This document shows, one piece after another, positions 1-8,369 of a stretch of DNA of 17,356 nucleotides. The stretch is from Pavlovales sp. CCMP2436 (taxonomy: Eukaryota > Haptophyta > Pavlovophyceae > Pavlovales), in contig MU631395.1 of the NCBI GenBank assembly GCA_026770615.1, positions 112,034-129,389 of the forward strand. Direction: 5' to 3'. The notes below the pieces were generated by a model. That model saw only the letters and a program-made list of their open reading frames with translations, did not search any database and was not told the origin of the DNA. The translations under genes were made by a program, and so were the position numbers. Position 1 is the stretch's first letter. Every line of letters begins with the position of its first letter.

Positions 1-79
<79 letters not shown>
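1..79. repeat. (AT)n microsatellite
   Basis: An uninterrupted AT dinucleotide run fills the left edge and probably continues outside the window. It lies in the intron or flank before the first visible exon. Confidence 0.97.
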
Positions 80-81
<2 letters not shown>

Positions 82-144
82 GCCGCCGAACGCACCCATC
101 CCCGCCAACTATCTGTATTCGTATTGCTCTCCATCTGCAAGCAG

Positions 145-720
145 GCTCGCTCGCTCCCGCGATCGGTGTCAACTTCGCCGTGGAGGAGTGCTTGCTCCTG
201 CACACATCGCCTCTACTGCTTGCTGCACTAGCAGGGTTGGGCGCGGGTGTGAAGGAGGGCTGGGCCGCGCATTTGTTGCCAGCGGTGGTGGTGGAGGCGG
301 TGGCGGGGGGGATGCTGGCACCGGTCGCGGTTGCGGAGGGCACGGCAACTCCACCGGCGCTTGTTTTAAACATGCGCCTGCACTCTGTCGCTCTTCTGCT
401 TGCCAGCGAAACGCCGGCTCAGTCTGGCCTCCCGACCCCCTCGTCCGGTCCCGCTCTACTGGCGTCGATCGGCAAATTAGCCGTGACGGTCCGACAGCAC
501 AAAGGCAGTGCTATGTGCGCGCGTCTGCGCGGCGGCGTCGTCGAGTGCCTCGCCAGCGAGGACGGGGCCACCAGTGGAGTTGATAGCGGTGGTAGGGATT
601 GGACGCGTCTATTACTTGTCGAGCCGCTGAGGCCCGGCGAGGAAACTGAGGGGCTATTGCTGTCTGCAGTAGACGTGCAAATTGGTCGCATGCCGCGATT
701 GATGCTTACTCCAATGGCAG
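145..720 (+). CDS. VPS13-like exon 1 of window: groove-region repeat
   Basis: This 576-nt exon follows CTGCAAGCAG and ends before donor GTGAGG at 721, in phase 1. The acceptor could also be at 141, three bases earlier. The translation is rich in Leu, Val and Ala in an alternating pattern. It contains GVNFAVEECLLL near its start, then NMRLHSVALLLAS, LLASIGKLAVTVRQHKGSAM and ARLRGGVVECLAS. This 'strand, L.L.., P.L..I..L.V.V....G, A.L..V.' layout is the recurring unit of the extended VPS13 groove, in which a central-strand repeat is followed by a scoring segment for the neighbouring strand. A hydrophilic loop (EDGATSGVDSGGRDW) interrupts it, as is common in VPS13. The frame continues open to 884, but the phase-1 donor at 720 gives a cleaner join to the next exon. 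Confidence in the family comes mainly from later exons. Confidence 0.65.
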
Positions 721-3700
721 GTGAGGATATACCGGGTGTGCCGCCCGGGTGTGCCTCAATGCGTGTGCTACACACCCGGACTGATCGAGCCCTATCCCCT
801 TCCTTTCTCTATCCCGGACTGCCCACTCAGACTCTTGCGTCACCCTTACTCTCTTTTTCCGCTACATACTTCTCTCTGTTCTGAGTAGCAGTCCCAAACG
901 GCGGATACCTCGGAACAGCTGTGCGCTTGTCGGTGGGCTCGGCTGAAGCCACGTTGCCGCCCACTGCTGTGATCGCAGCTGGTCTATGTGTTGCCTCGTC
1001 AGCTGCAGCAGTGCGCGGCGCGATGCTTGAAGCAAAGGTGGGGATTCTTTCACGGAGTGAGAGAACGGACGCGAGATATCAGCCGCCGGCACAGCCGCAG
1101 CTGCAACAACTGGATAAGTCGCGGACACAGTACGCGCCCGCGGCGGATGGGATAGGCAGAGTAAGGGCCTGCGGCAGCGGAGGTGGTGGGGTTGGGAGCG
1201 TGGGTGTGGGTTTGGGTCATGGCTCGAAACTACCGCCACTGCCGCCGACGCCGCTTTTGCCGCCCCGAACCGCTTCCCCGGGTAAAACGAGTCCGGCGGG
1301 TCCAGTGCTGTTTATTGCACTTGACGCGCCTTCGCTACACCTCACATTGCCGCCTGCACTGCCGCCGTGGGCTTGCCAGCCTCACCAGCAGGAGGCCAAT
1401 TTGTCGCAGCAGCAGCAACCGCAGGCGCAGCCAAGCGGACGTAAGGGAGGAGCGTCACAATACCCGTCAGTCCCCGCATCGTCAGTGTCCGCACGCGCAC
1501 CCTCTCCCTCTACAGTAGCCGAAGCCGCTGCACTCACCCCCCATCCTCCACCACTAAGCTCCGTGTCGCTGCCCAGCGCTGTTGCACGAATCGGGGGAGG
1601 GGCGGGCTCTGCGTGCGTGCTCAGCTGGGCCGTAACGCTTGCACTCGAGCAGGTGCGTCGCATTACCACTGCTCTAATCTAGGAAGTCGGGCTCCCCAGG
1701 GTCTTTGACATCAAAAACGATGTGTATATTTAGCTATGTAGGCCATAACTTAAGAGCTACCTTCCCTTACTCCATTGCTCTAATGTACTCCCAACCTTAC
1801 GAGATTCTGACCGAGCCACGATCCTGCACAACACACAACAAGTATCACTGAAACTGCGACCCCATTTGAACGCAACCACCTGTACCCCGAAACCGGCCGC
1901 ATCTATGTGTATTGTTCTCTGTGTTCCACACTTACTCTTGAATGTACATCCCCGTCCTTACAGCCACTCTCACACCCGCTAATAATTAGGGCGGTGACGA
2001 CGGCGATGATGCGGCTCACAATGGCAGAGGCGGTAGCGCAGCGTCTGGTATCGTGTCCGCACGACTCGCCCTCGTGCGCGTGCACGCCCCACTTGCCCGC
2101 TGGGAGCCCGCCACGCTCTCACCAGTCGGTGTAGGCGCGGTTGCGGTGTTGGAGGGGAGGTGTGCTGCGCTTGTGCGGGTGCAGTCTGAGGCGGACAGAC
2201 GGGGTTTCATGATCTCTCCCTTCGAGCTGGTTGCCAGCGCAAGCCGCGGTGCAGACCAAACTAAGGGGAACTCTGAGAGCCATCATGTTGCCACGGCTGG
2301 GGACTCTGAGGTGGTGGCGGTCCTGAGGGGGCTTCCTGCGAGCGGCCCAGGGTTCTCGGGGATGTCAACATCGGCAAGCTCAGCTAGCCGACAGGGAGCA
2401 GCGCACAGGTTCGGGATTGCGATCAGTCGACTCGCAGAGTTGGTAGACTCCTCTCTCCCAGTCGTCTCTAGTGCGGACGCCCTACCGGACGACCTCCCTG
2501 TCGAGCTGGCCGTATCGCTTCCCGCGCTTCTCCTCACCCAGGTGGGTGTACAATAATTGTAACTAATTATATTATACTGTTGTTTGCCTCTAGGCTAGTT
2601 TTTAATCGTCTATAATGTGAATAGATTAGTTGCACTCATCTTATTATTATACATATAATAGGCGGTAGCTGCCGAATGGGTAGCTGCGATCCACGCGAAC
2701 AGGCCTGCCATCCTCGTCGCGGCAGCTGCTTTACGCACTCAGCCACGATCGCAATTCCAGGTAATTTATTTTTGCGTATTGCGTATGAACACGGACGTGC
2801 GCCTCGAGGCACTAATCTCGCCCCATACCCCCTGCAGCCCCTGATGCGCATTTGAACCCAATAAGCAGTCTGCACAGGCATCAATTACTGTTCCACACAA
2901 TCGCCTGCTAACCACTTTAGTATGTACGTGTTTCTACAGGACACGCCTGAGCCCGAAAAAGCTCGCTCTTCAGCCGACCAAGCCGCGGGCTTGGGCGAAG
3001 GCGCACCGGGCGCACTCCACATGCGTAGTCTAGCTCTCTCAGACTCCGCCGGGCAAATCGCACGGCAGCCGCGAGGTCGCTTGGTGATTATTTTTTTGCG
3101 TTTATTGATGCACGGCTGCAATATGTTTGCATGCTGCTGCGACGAACCACTCGAGGCTAATAACCCGTAACCCCATTCCCCCCCCCCATCCCCCCACACC
3201 CATTCCCCCCCCACCAACCCACCCCACTCCCAACCTTACACCCAACCCCAGGGCGGGAGGCAGTCCGCTCGTCTCGGCGAGGCACTGCGCCGAACACTCG
3301 CCGCGCGCGCCGCGCGTGGCGAGGGCGAAAGCGAGCAGCTTCCCAACCCGATAAGGCGTGTCGTTTCATTGGCCAAGTAAGCTATTCGTATTGCTTTGGG
3401 CTGGGTGGTTTTTTATGTTGTGTCACGTATTGCTTTGGGCTGGGTGGTTTTTTATGTTGTGTCACGTATTGCTTTGGGCTGGGTGGTTAATTATGTTGTG
3501 TCAACACTGTTTGATGTATGATGGCCATTTATTTGAATAATTTAAGTATGAGTATATTTCTTGGTAGACTTAGTAGCCTTAGTATTAGTTAAATTGATAC
3601 TTTCATATATTGTTGTCATAGGCAGAAAACGTTTGAGGTCATTGCGCAGGCGTTTAGCTCTGCTTTGCGAACTGCGACGGACACAGGAGACGCGGACACT

Positions 3701-6700
3701 GTAGGAGCGGACACTGGGGGAGCGGACACTGGGGGAGCGGACACTGGGGGTGGAGGCAGCGGAGATGCGGACAGTGGGTTGAACGCAGGCGGGCGGAGTG
3801 AAAGCCCCTCTGGGTTCGTGGACAGCCCGGGTCGGTTCGAAAGGGCACGGGATTTCCCCAGTAGCATCGGGAGTGATGGAGACGGGAGCTTTGGAGGCGA
3901 CGATTCAGAAGATTACGGGGGTGGTGATGAGTCCGGGAGCGAGTTTGGAGGGTCCGTTGCTGCTCGGTGGGGTAGACGTCGCCAGTTCCCAGAGCCGCCG
4001 GAGCTGCTCCAGTCTCCACGGAATCCTGCTGGTACGCGCCATGAACCCTCCCCCCCCCGTACCCCCCTCCGCGTCGCCCTCAGTCCCGAAAAACACCCCC
4101 CCCTTTCCCCCCTCCCCACCCTAGTTACAACATTACATTGTATTGCACGTTTTGTGTGTGACATGTGTGTGTGTCCTCCCCACTTCAAAAATTTCGAGTG
4201 TCTCGACCGAACCCCCCCCCCCCTTCCGCCGCGCGCGCCCACCCATTCACCCCACCCCGGTAGGCGGCGTTACGGGGGCAATTACGGAGGCTGTTTCGGG
4301 TGTCGCGGATGCCGTTACCGATGCTGTCAAAAGTCTTTTGGGAGCAGGCACCAGCGTGCACGCACCCCTGCAGCCCCCCCGGCTTCCATCCTCGCAACCT
4401 GTGGAGGTGCAGGTGTCGGTACAGGTATACCCACCCCCCCCCACCGACCCTCTCATACACACACACACCTACCACCCACACACCACACACCACCCATCTA
4501 CACACGCACACATACACACACAGGTTGAGTGGCTCATGCTTCAAAAAGGACAGCAGCAGCTTTCGCTTAGTCTACCCCCCCCCCCCATATGCAGTTACCG
4601 TTGCCGCTATTGCGTGTTCGCTTCGTCAGCCCGGGACTAAGAATGACGCTCGTCGCGCCGTCTACGCGCTGTGCAAAACTGGGCGTTCCTGCAACCACGT
4701 CTGCGGCGCCGCTTGCTCGTTTTGCCGTGAGCGCGGTCCAGCTGAGTGCACTAGTACCCTACTCCCGGATCACTGCGAACGGTCTGCCGTTGGGCCTATC
4801 TGCAACTGTTTCGCTGCAGCTGCATGCTGATTGGTCAGATGCGTGCGCGCTCCTGTGGGAGCCGCTTCTCGATCCCGTGACCGTTACGCTTGTTGTTGCA
4901 CCCACGGCTAGGATAACTGCCGAATCAGCACAAACTGAGAGGCGGCAGTTACATTCCGGGAGGCCGTCACGGCTGTCCGGACTCCCGTCACGCCCGCCCG
5001 GACTGCGCGCGGACGTTTCGGTCACTCCCGGTCTGGAGTTCGTCGTTACGCCATCCGCCGTTACAGGTATGCGCATGATCTCTCCCGTGTGGCCTCCCGT
5101 CCGCTGGTATCATACGTGCAACCTCTAGAAAAGCAAACCTATTGAATCCCAATCTTGCAACCCCCCCCCTCCACCGCTATTCTTTATACTTGCAGACCTG
5201 CTGGCGGCCGCAGTGAGTGTCACGGACGCACTGATCGCCGCGCGTGTGCCGCAGCCTTCCACTGGGCACAACTCGCAGTCTGGGCAGTCGCCGCTATCGC
5301 TGCCGATACCGTCCGCTGCCTACCGCGTGAGCAACCTCACTGGTGAACTGTTCTGGGTGGAGCCTGAGTTCCTTTTGGAATCCATCCCAGAATCTGACGC
5401 GGACATGGAGGGGAGGCTCGGGGTACTGGACCACACGGTGTGTTGCTACTTAATAGTTGTTGCTTGATATATGCTACACCCCCCCCCTTCGCATTCACAT
5501 ACAAACACATCCACAAACATATGAGTCCGGGAGTCCGGGAGTCCGGGAAAGACAGCGCCTGCTGGCACATATACACGTGTACACATATGCCCCCCCCCCT
5601 GTTCACCCACCTACAAAGACACACACACATTCGCATATATCCAAACACATACTTCTATGTATACACATCAGTCCGGAAAAGTCGGCGCCTGCTCAATGCA
5701 CGTGTATTCTTTATATTTATCTTTTTTAAGCCCGGACTTCAACGCGAAACTGGATTCGTACAGTATTCATATGAATATTATCAATTTACACATAATGATA
5801 GGCGGCGCCTGCTGGCGCCAATGCACGCGCAGTGCTCGTGCAGCCGGGAGCGACAGTGTTACTGAGCTGGTGAGTTCTAGCGCATTGCGCATTTAATGTT
5901 TCGCATTTAATCGCCTGCTTTGGAGTTTGTCGATGCTTTGGTACCACCGCAAGGTGACGCTAAAGCTCAACAGAGTGACGCTCAGACGCGCAAGGGTCCT
6001 CCTGGACGCAGAGACTACGCACCCAGCGGTAGAAGGGGCGTCATAACATACCATAGCAGTTTATCTGCCTACCGGTATATTGGGTCAACTATTTGATGAG
6101 GCCTGTGGAGTTTTCGTTAGTTCGGCTTTTGGGGTCAACGGTTTTATTTTGGGGTCAACAAAAGTGGTTTTCATCTACTGTATTACCTCAAAAATCTACC
6201 TAATCCCATGCATAATGCATTGACGAAACACCCCTGGCGAAACCTGATGTACTCACATATCCTCGTCGAATGCTAGGTGGGCAAGGGACGCACAGCTGGA
6301 ATCAGCATTGTACCTTGCGGACTCTCCTCGAACTGTTCGGCTATGGCTAGCAGGCGGGTGGGACGCGATCGATGGGGTGCCCCTGAATGGGCGCGGGAGG
6401 TGATTTGCTCTTTACCCTGAACCCTCCCCTTCTCTGGTATATCATCGTATATGAAAACGGACTTGCGCCGTAAGGCACTAAGCCCGTCCCTGCCCCCCCG
6501 CGGCGGTGATATGATCATCGTATATCCTCCCACGGTGTCATCCATGTACGCATCGACGTACGCTGGTTAGTAATGAAAAGCATCGCTTTCACATATGACG
6601 CACGCGGTTGCTATTTATATGTATCTTAAAATGCCATTACTCATCCTCATCACCATGTGCGTTGCAGCTGGGCGCTTGAGCTTCGGAGGATCACATCTTC

Positions 6701-7609
6701 TGGACCCTTTCGGCCTCCAACCAAACGCGGAGGCGGTCCACTCGCGAATCTTCGGGGCCCGCCGCCGCTCGCCCGTGCTCTGGACAGTTCGTTGGGCAGT
6801 TTCGGGAGGGAGACCGGACTGTTGCAAACGGAGTCCGAGGGAAGTCTAGATGGGGGCGAGTGGCTGCTGCCTGACGCAAAGGCATCGCGCCGCTGCGTGA
6901 TTGCAAGGTTCGTTTTTTAACGGGTTTTTTCACGGCTGAACCCATTGCCTCATAGCTCAGTCATATGAGCTTCCCCCGCTGGTCCCCGCTTGCCCCCTTC
7001 TACCCCCCGCTTGGCCCCCGCGTGTCCACTGCTTTCTCCCCGCCTGCCCTCCGCTTGCCCTCGCCTGGCCCCCGCTTGCCCCCGCTTGCCTCCGTTTACC
7101 CACATTTGCCCACATATGCCCCCGCTCACATTTGCCGTATATTGCGAACCACTCGCCCTTTGGCTGTATGCATCCTTATATATCCCTTCCCCCCCCCCCC
7201 CCCTCCACACACACACACACACGCGTGCACGCATCCCCTCTCCCCCGACAGGACATTGATCGAGGCAGACACTGGCTGCACAGTGCTATCCGTAGAGGCG
7301 ATGGTGCTAGTCACTAACCGGACTTCCACTCCAGTCCGACTATTCGCTACCGCCAAGTCCGGGAGCGAGTCCGGGCGGGAACAGTCCGGGGGAGAGTCCG
7401 GGGGAGAGTCCGGGAGAAAGTCCGGGAGCGAGTCCGGGCTGGAACAGTCCGGTGGTTCCGGTAGTTTGGACTTGGGATTGATCTCCCCCGGACAGACGCT
7501 TCCTGTCCCGCACTTGCTTGCGAATGCCTACCTCTCATTTGCGCACATGAGTCCGGGGGGGACGCAGGGAGCCACTGCGGAGTCCGGGAGTGAGACGGGG
7601 AACGAGCTG
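145..7609 (+). CDS. VPS13-family lipid-transfer protein gene, internal part (13 exons, open at 5' end)
   Basis: VPS13 proteins form long hydrophobic grooves that carry phospholipids between membranes at contact sites. I join 145-720, 892-1652, 1990-2541, 2662-2760, 2940-3083, 3252-3376, 3622-4031, 4264-4424, 4595-5066, 5196-5437, 5802-5869, 6668-6907 and 7252-7609. All introns are GT-AG, all phases match and there is no internal stop, giving about 1,400 codons. The family call rests on four things seen in order. The first is a long stretch of alternating hydrophobic beta-strand pattern. The second is ALLWEPLLDPVTVTLVV, the conserved WEPL(L/I)EP segment. The third is VVTPSAVTDLL, the strand that follows it in the family. 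The fourth is two VAB-type pieces, AYRVSNLTGELFWVEP and VLVTNRTSTPVRL followed by LISPGQTLPVP. The N-terminal chorein domain is off the left edge. The usual C-terminal half (rest of VAB, APT1, ATG2_C, PH) is not seen. Which VPS13 paralogue this is cannot be told. Confidence 0.72.
892..1652 (+). CDS. VPS13-like exon 2: groove region with long low-complexity insert
   Basis: The acceptor is GTAGCAG at 885-891 and the donor is GTGCGT at 1653, leaving phase 0. The exon starts PNGGYLGTAVRLSVGSAEA and then runs into AVIAAGLCVASSAAAV, an alternating hydrophobic stretch. The middle, roughly 1080-1300, encodes a Pro/Gly/Ser/Gln-rich disordered loop. LFIALDAPSLHLTLP then gives another strand-like unit, followed by a second disordered loop with QQQQPQAQP and many Ser/Pro residues. 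The exon closes with SCVLSWAVTLALEQ-like strand character. Disordered loops between groove strands are normal in VPS13, but these are unusually GC-rich and repetitive. No catalytic motif is expected. An overlapping minus-strand open frame is a GC-content shadow. Confidence 0.6.
1653..1989 (+). other. Intron (337 nt), nothing further seen
   Basis: The donor is GTGCGT. The acceptor is CTAATAATTAG with a plausible branch point just upstream. The intron is unique, moderately AT-rich sequence with no repeat or conserved reading frame that I can support. Confidence 0.5.
1990..2541 (+). CDS. VPS13-like exon 3: groove region
   Basis: This exon of 184 codons is phase 0 at both ends, between acceptor CTAATAATTAG and donor GTGGGT at 2542. 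It opens with an acidic and glycine-rich patch (GGDDGDDAAHNGRGG). Strand-like units follow: SGIVSARLALVRVHAP, VGAVAVLEGRCAALVRV, SEVVAVLRGLPAS and finally ELAVSLPALLLTQ. The last resembles the '..dlslP.l.l.l' units of the VPS13 groove. I chose the 1990 start because it is the only upstream AG that gives the required phase 0 without a stop. The alternatives at 2028, 2030 and 2042 would break frame with the previous exon. Confidence 0.6.
2662..2760 (+). CDS. VPS13-like exon 4, Ala-rich helix
   Basis: This exon of 33 codons is phase 0 at both ends, with acceptor ATATAATAG and donor GTAATT. It reads AVAAEWVAAIHANRP then AILVAAAALRTQ, probably a short helix on the rim of the groove. It has no stop and fits its neighbours in phase. 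By itself it has no diagnostic motif. Confidence 0.55.
2782..2830. repeat. Dispersed short repeat, copy 1
   Basis: This intronic segment has ACGGAC-TGCGCC-AGGCACTAA in the same order and spacing as 6450-6499. About four bases in five match over the 32-base core. It may be a fragment of a small interspersed element. Function unknown. Confidence 0.5.
2940..3083 (+). CDS. VPS13-like exon 5, hydrophilic linker
   Basis: The acceptor is TTTCTACAG. I place the donor at GTGATT (3084), which leaves phase 0. An alternative donor GTCGCT at 3075 would leave phase 1 and not fit the next exon. The product is hydrophilic, starting DTPEPEKARSSADQAAGLGE and ending MRSLALSDSAGQIARQP. It is likely a disordered or helical linker between groove strands. 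Confidence 0.5.
3168..3251 (+). other. C-rich 3' end of intron (poly-C polypyrimidine tract)
   Basis: This stretch is almost pure C with scattered A and T, ending CAACCCCAG just before the next exon. It serves as a long pyrimidine tract. The same C/A-rich layout recurs upstream of many acceptors in this window. Confidence 0.6.
3252..3376 (+). CDS. VPS13-like exon 6, basic helix
   Basis: This exon lies between acceptor CCCCAG and donor GTAAGC. It is 41 codons plus two bases, so phase 2. It encodes an Arg/Ala-rich helical piece (GGRQSARLGEALRRTLAARA) and ends RRVVSLA. The split last codon AA|G gives Lys on joining the next exon. The donor is immediately followed by the 39-bp tandem repeat. Confidence 0.55.
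3388..3503 (+). repeat. 39-bp tandem repeat, three units
   Basis: Units start at 3388, 3427 and 3466, each beginning GTATTGCTTTGGGCTGGGTG. The first two are identical. The third differs in the run after GGTGG (TTAATT instead of TTTTTT) and at its last base. The array begins 12 bases after the donor of the preceding exon. Confidence 0.95.
3622..4031 (+). CDS. VPS13-like exon 7, acidic Gly/Asp-rich disordered loop
   Basis: The acceptor is GTTGTCATAG. The donor GTACGC at 4032 leaves phase 1. The exon starts QKTFEVIAQAFSSALRTA, a helix-like piece. It then has a run of four near-identical repeats of the type (V/G)GADTG encoded by a 15-nt DNA repeat at 3698-3750. A long acidic Gly/Ser loop follows (IGSDGDGSFGGDDSEDYG) and a short basic end. 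Such loops are commonly disordered and protrude from the groove. In the last third another frame is also open, so a frame change through a cryptic intron cannot be excluded. Confidence 0.5.
3698..3750 (+). repeat. 15-bp coding tandem repeat
   Basis: GCGGACACTGGGGGA-type units repeat about four times in register with the reading frame and encode ADTGG repeats. The last unit ends in GGTGGAGGC. Confidence 0.85.
4264..4424 (+). CDS. VPS13-like exon 8, amphipathic helix plus strand
   Basis: The acceptor is CCCCGGTAG and the donor is GTATAC. Phase 2-in is completed by the previous G, and the exon ends in phase 0. It encodes GVTGAITEAVSGVADAVTDA, an amphipathic helix, then VKSLLGAG, a Pro-rich turn and the strand PVEVQVSVQ. 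The regular V/A spacing recalls repeats seen in VPS13 and ATG2 helices, but this alone is not diagnostic. Confidence 0.55.
4430..4523 (+). repeat. (CA)n and poly-C tracts in intron
   Basis: C8 followed by imperfect (CA)n on the + strand, ending CACACACAG. This could act as an acceptor, but the frame from it breaks at the poly-C run at 4575-4586. Confidence 0.8.
4595..5066 (+). CDS. VPS13-like exon 9: conserved WEPLL segment
   Basis: This is the most diagnostic exon of the VPS13 part. The acceptor is CATATGCAG after a poly-C tract, and the donor GTATGC leaves phase 1. It reads LPLLRVRFVSPGLRMTLVA, then a strand unit (LARFAVSAVQLSAL), then LSATVSLQLHAD and ACALLWEPLLDPVTVTLVV. The last matches the 'WEPL(I/L)EPW.l.l.v' block that precedes the VAB domain in VPS13 proteins. 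A short basic loop (RPSRLSGLPSRPP) built on TCCGGACTCCCG-type DNA repeats follows. The exon ends with RADVSVTPGLEFVVTPSAVT, the 'l.vnvTpsll' strand of the family. Confidence 0.75.
5196..5437 (+). CDS. VPS13-like exon 10: start of VAB domain
   Basis: The acceptor is TATACTTGCAG. The split codon G|AC gives Asp, so the join reads TPSAVTDLLAAAVSV, a smooth continuation of the strand and helix. After a Ser/Gln linker comes AYRVSNLTGELFWVEP, the 'Y.i.N.TG..l.v' signature that opens VAB repeats. VAB binds Pro-X-Pro adaptor motifs that target VPS13 to organelles. The exon ends GRLGVLDHT before donor GTGTGT at 5438, in phase 0. Confidence 0.72.
5438..5801 (+). other. Intron with poly-C, CA and TCCGG repeats and copies of the next exon's start
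   Basis: The intron holds poly-C runs at 5479 and 5590, CA-rich tracts, and three GAGTCCGGGA units at 5522-5548. Two degraded copies of the following exon's first bases (GCGCCTGCT..) lie near 5557 and 5690. Confidence 0.6.
5802..5869 (+). CDS. VPS13-like exon 11, short VAB strand
   Basis: This exon of 22 codons plus two bases lies between CATAATGATAG and the strong donor GTGAGT. It reads AAPAGANARAVLVQPGATVL, with 'V.V.PG..v.L' as in VAB repeats. Its phase fits the upstream exon (0) and the exon at 6668 (2). Confidence 0.58.
5870..6667 (+). other. Long intron (798 nt)
   Basis: Three GGGTCAAC motifs occur at about 6081-6165. A 12-bp direct repeat flanks a 61-bp segment at 6453-6513. An open stretch at 5926-6028 has possible splice sites, but adding it breaks the phase with the next VAB exon. 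Confidence 0.5.
6441..6525. repeat. Short element with 12-bp direct flanking repeats (dispersed repeat copy 2)
   Basis: ATCATCGTATAT occurs exactly at 6441-6452 and 6514-6525 and encloses 61 bases. The enclosed part includes the same ACGGAC-TGCGCC-AGGCACTAA core as 2782-2830. The arrangement resembles a target-site duplication around a small insertion. Confidence 0.55.
6668..6907 (+). CDS. VPS13-like exon 12: VAB loop with basic, disordered stretch
   Basis: The acceptor is GCGTTGCAG and the donor GTTCGT leaves phase 2. With the previous exon it reads ..LLS-C-WALELRRITSSGPF, then a Pro/Gly/Arg-rich loop, then SLGSFGRETGLLQTESEGSL. It ends DAKASRRCVIA, which continues into the next exon's VAB strands. 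The frame is fixed by phases on both sides. Two shorter open frames overlap it and are shadows. Confidence 0.55.
6908..7251 (+). other. Intron with C-rich tract
   Basis: From 6970 to 7130 this is an imperfect array of CCCGCTTGCCC-type units (CGCTTGCCC, CGCCTGCCC, CGCTTGGCC). C15 and (CA)n then precede the acceptor TCCCCCGACAG. The array reads open in one frame but is low complexity, and I treat it as intronic. Confidence 0.6.
7252..7609 (+). CDS. VPS13-like exon 13: VAB repeat with Ser/Gly insert
   Basis: The split codon AG|G gives Arg on joining, so CVIARTLIEADTGC runs on. VLSVEAMVLVTNRTSTPVRL is a VAB strand pair ('v.v.NrT..p..l'). A Ser/Gly/Glu-rich insert encoded by TCCGGGAG-type minisatellite units (7357-7452) interrupts the repeat. 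The exon resumes GSLDLGLISPGQTLPVPHLL and NAYLSFAHMSP, matching 'ldlG.i.PG..lpvPl.la....l.fr'. The donor GTGAGA at 7610 leaves phase 0. If the intron were retained, the frame would stop at 7678. Confidence 0.72.
7357..7452 (+). repeat. TCCGGG(A/G)-type coding minisatellite
   Basis: About nine GTCCGGG units of 9-15 nt spacing lie in frame and encode SG/ESG repeats. The same unit appears in introns and other exons, and in reverse complement at 13740-14150. Confidence 0.85.
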
Positions 7610-8184
7610 GTGAGATGCGTTCCTCCTTCTCCTTATTTTTTGTGTACACGATCACGCATATACAAGAAAGAAGAATGAAGCACCTTAAAATCACCTTAAA
7701 ATGACGACGACGGCACCGAGACGTGGACTGAGGACGCATACCACCAGCGACAGGAGTCGCGGTTGTGGCATGATGCCGCGTAGGCCCACCACCTGGGCGA
7801 TCATTGGCTAAGCCTGTCCACACACTGGATTTGCCTGACTGCTGCCTGCCTGTCTTCCTATTAAGTAAGTCGTAGTTTAAATTGAGATGCACAAACATAT
7901 ATAGTGATTGTATTGTTTAGTTGCTAAACAACGTTGTCCTGGTGACTGACTGAGCTGTCGCGCCCACACGCTCGGAGACCGCCTCTGAATGTCTGCAACT
8001 AATTGTCTGCTGCCCCACTATTCTATAGGTGGTAGTTTAAAAAACGTCCGTCGACCCCAACAATCGACTTCTTGATGCCATCGACTATATAATACCAGTC
8101 ACCAAACATAAGTAACGTCTTGCCGTTCACTCATCAACGACGCATGTGTTTGCTGATCGCTGTTCAAAATAAACGGGTAAACAG
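7610..8184 (+). other. Intron or intergenic region (575 nt)
   Basis: No clear exon here. It contains a TATA-like TATATAAT at 8085 and an AATAAA at 8169. If the VPS13 and GRAM parts are separate genes, their boundary would lie here. Neither motif is strong evidence in such AT-rich sequence. Confidence 0.35.
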
Positions 8185-8278
8185 CACCCGGACTTCGAGC
8201 TGACTCCCGGACTCGACTCGGCAGCTTTCATGCACACGTCGCTCGACCTAGCAATGGCGACAGCAGTGGATGCGGGAG
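8185..8278 (+). CDS. Linker exon joining VPS13-like and GRAM frames
   Basis: The acceptor is GGGTAAACAG. The donor GTGTGA leaves phase 1. It reads [19 protein letters not shown] then [12 protein letters not shown]. It enters in phase 0, as required after the exon ending at 7609, and exits in phase 1, as required by the GRAM exon at 9345 (G|GT gives Gly, then VSTEEV). It may be a true VPS13-GRAM linker. It may instead be the first coding exon of a GRAM gene starting at ATG 8230. Copies of its 3' edge lie at 8370-8406 and near 8902. Confidence 0.5.
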
Positions 8279-8327
8279 GTGTGATATTATATAATACGTG
8301 TTTAACATATGATAACAACAATATAAA

Positions 8328-8369
<42 letters not shown>

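Noticed and set aside
3388..3503. CRISPR-like array
   Set aside because: The units are contiguous without spacers, and the DNA is eukaryotic.
3616..4019. Minus-strand open frames of about 80-120 codons
   Set aside because: They are mirror images of the GC-rich repetitive coding exon, with Pro/Ser/Val repeats opposite the ADTGG repeats.
4524..4572. Possible small exon after CACACACAG (reads VEWLMLQKGQQQ)
   Set aside because: It has no donor in a usable phase, and the poly-C run breaks the frame. Direct joining of 4424 to 4595 is in phase.
5926..6028. Open stretch with AG and GT, reading LSMLWYHRKVTLKLNRV
   Set aside because: It can be entered from 5869 in phase, but exits in phase 0 and does not fit the exon at 6668. 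The 5869 to 6668 join fits directly.
6273..6545. Minus-strand 90-codon open frame
   Set aside because: It lies in an intron, covers the 12-bp repeat element, shows no recognisable motif and has no splice or gene partner on that strand.
6990..7259. Plus-strand Pro/Leu/Cys-rich frame
   Set aside because: It comes from an imperfect C-rich intronic array. No homology, and the splice model skips it.
8085..8174. TATA box and poly(A) signal as a gene boundary
   Set aside because: Both words are common in AT-rich introns here, and the poly(A)-like word lies downstream of the TATA-like word, which does not suit one clear boundary. Kept only as a possibility.
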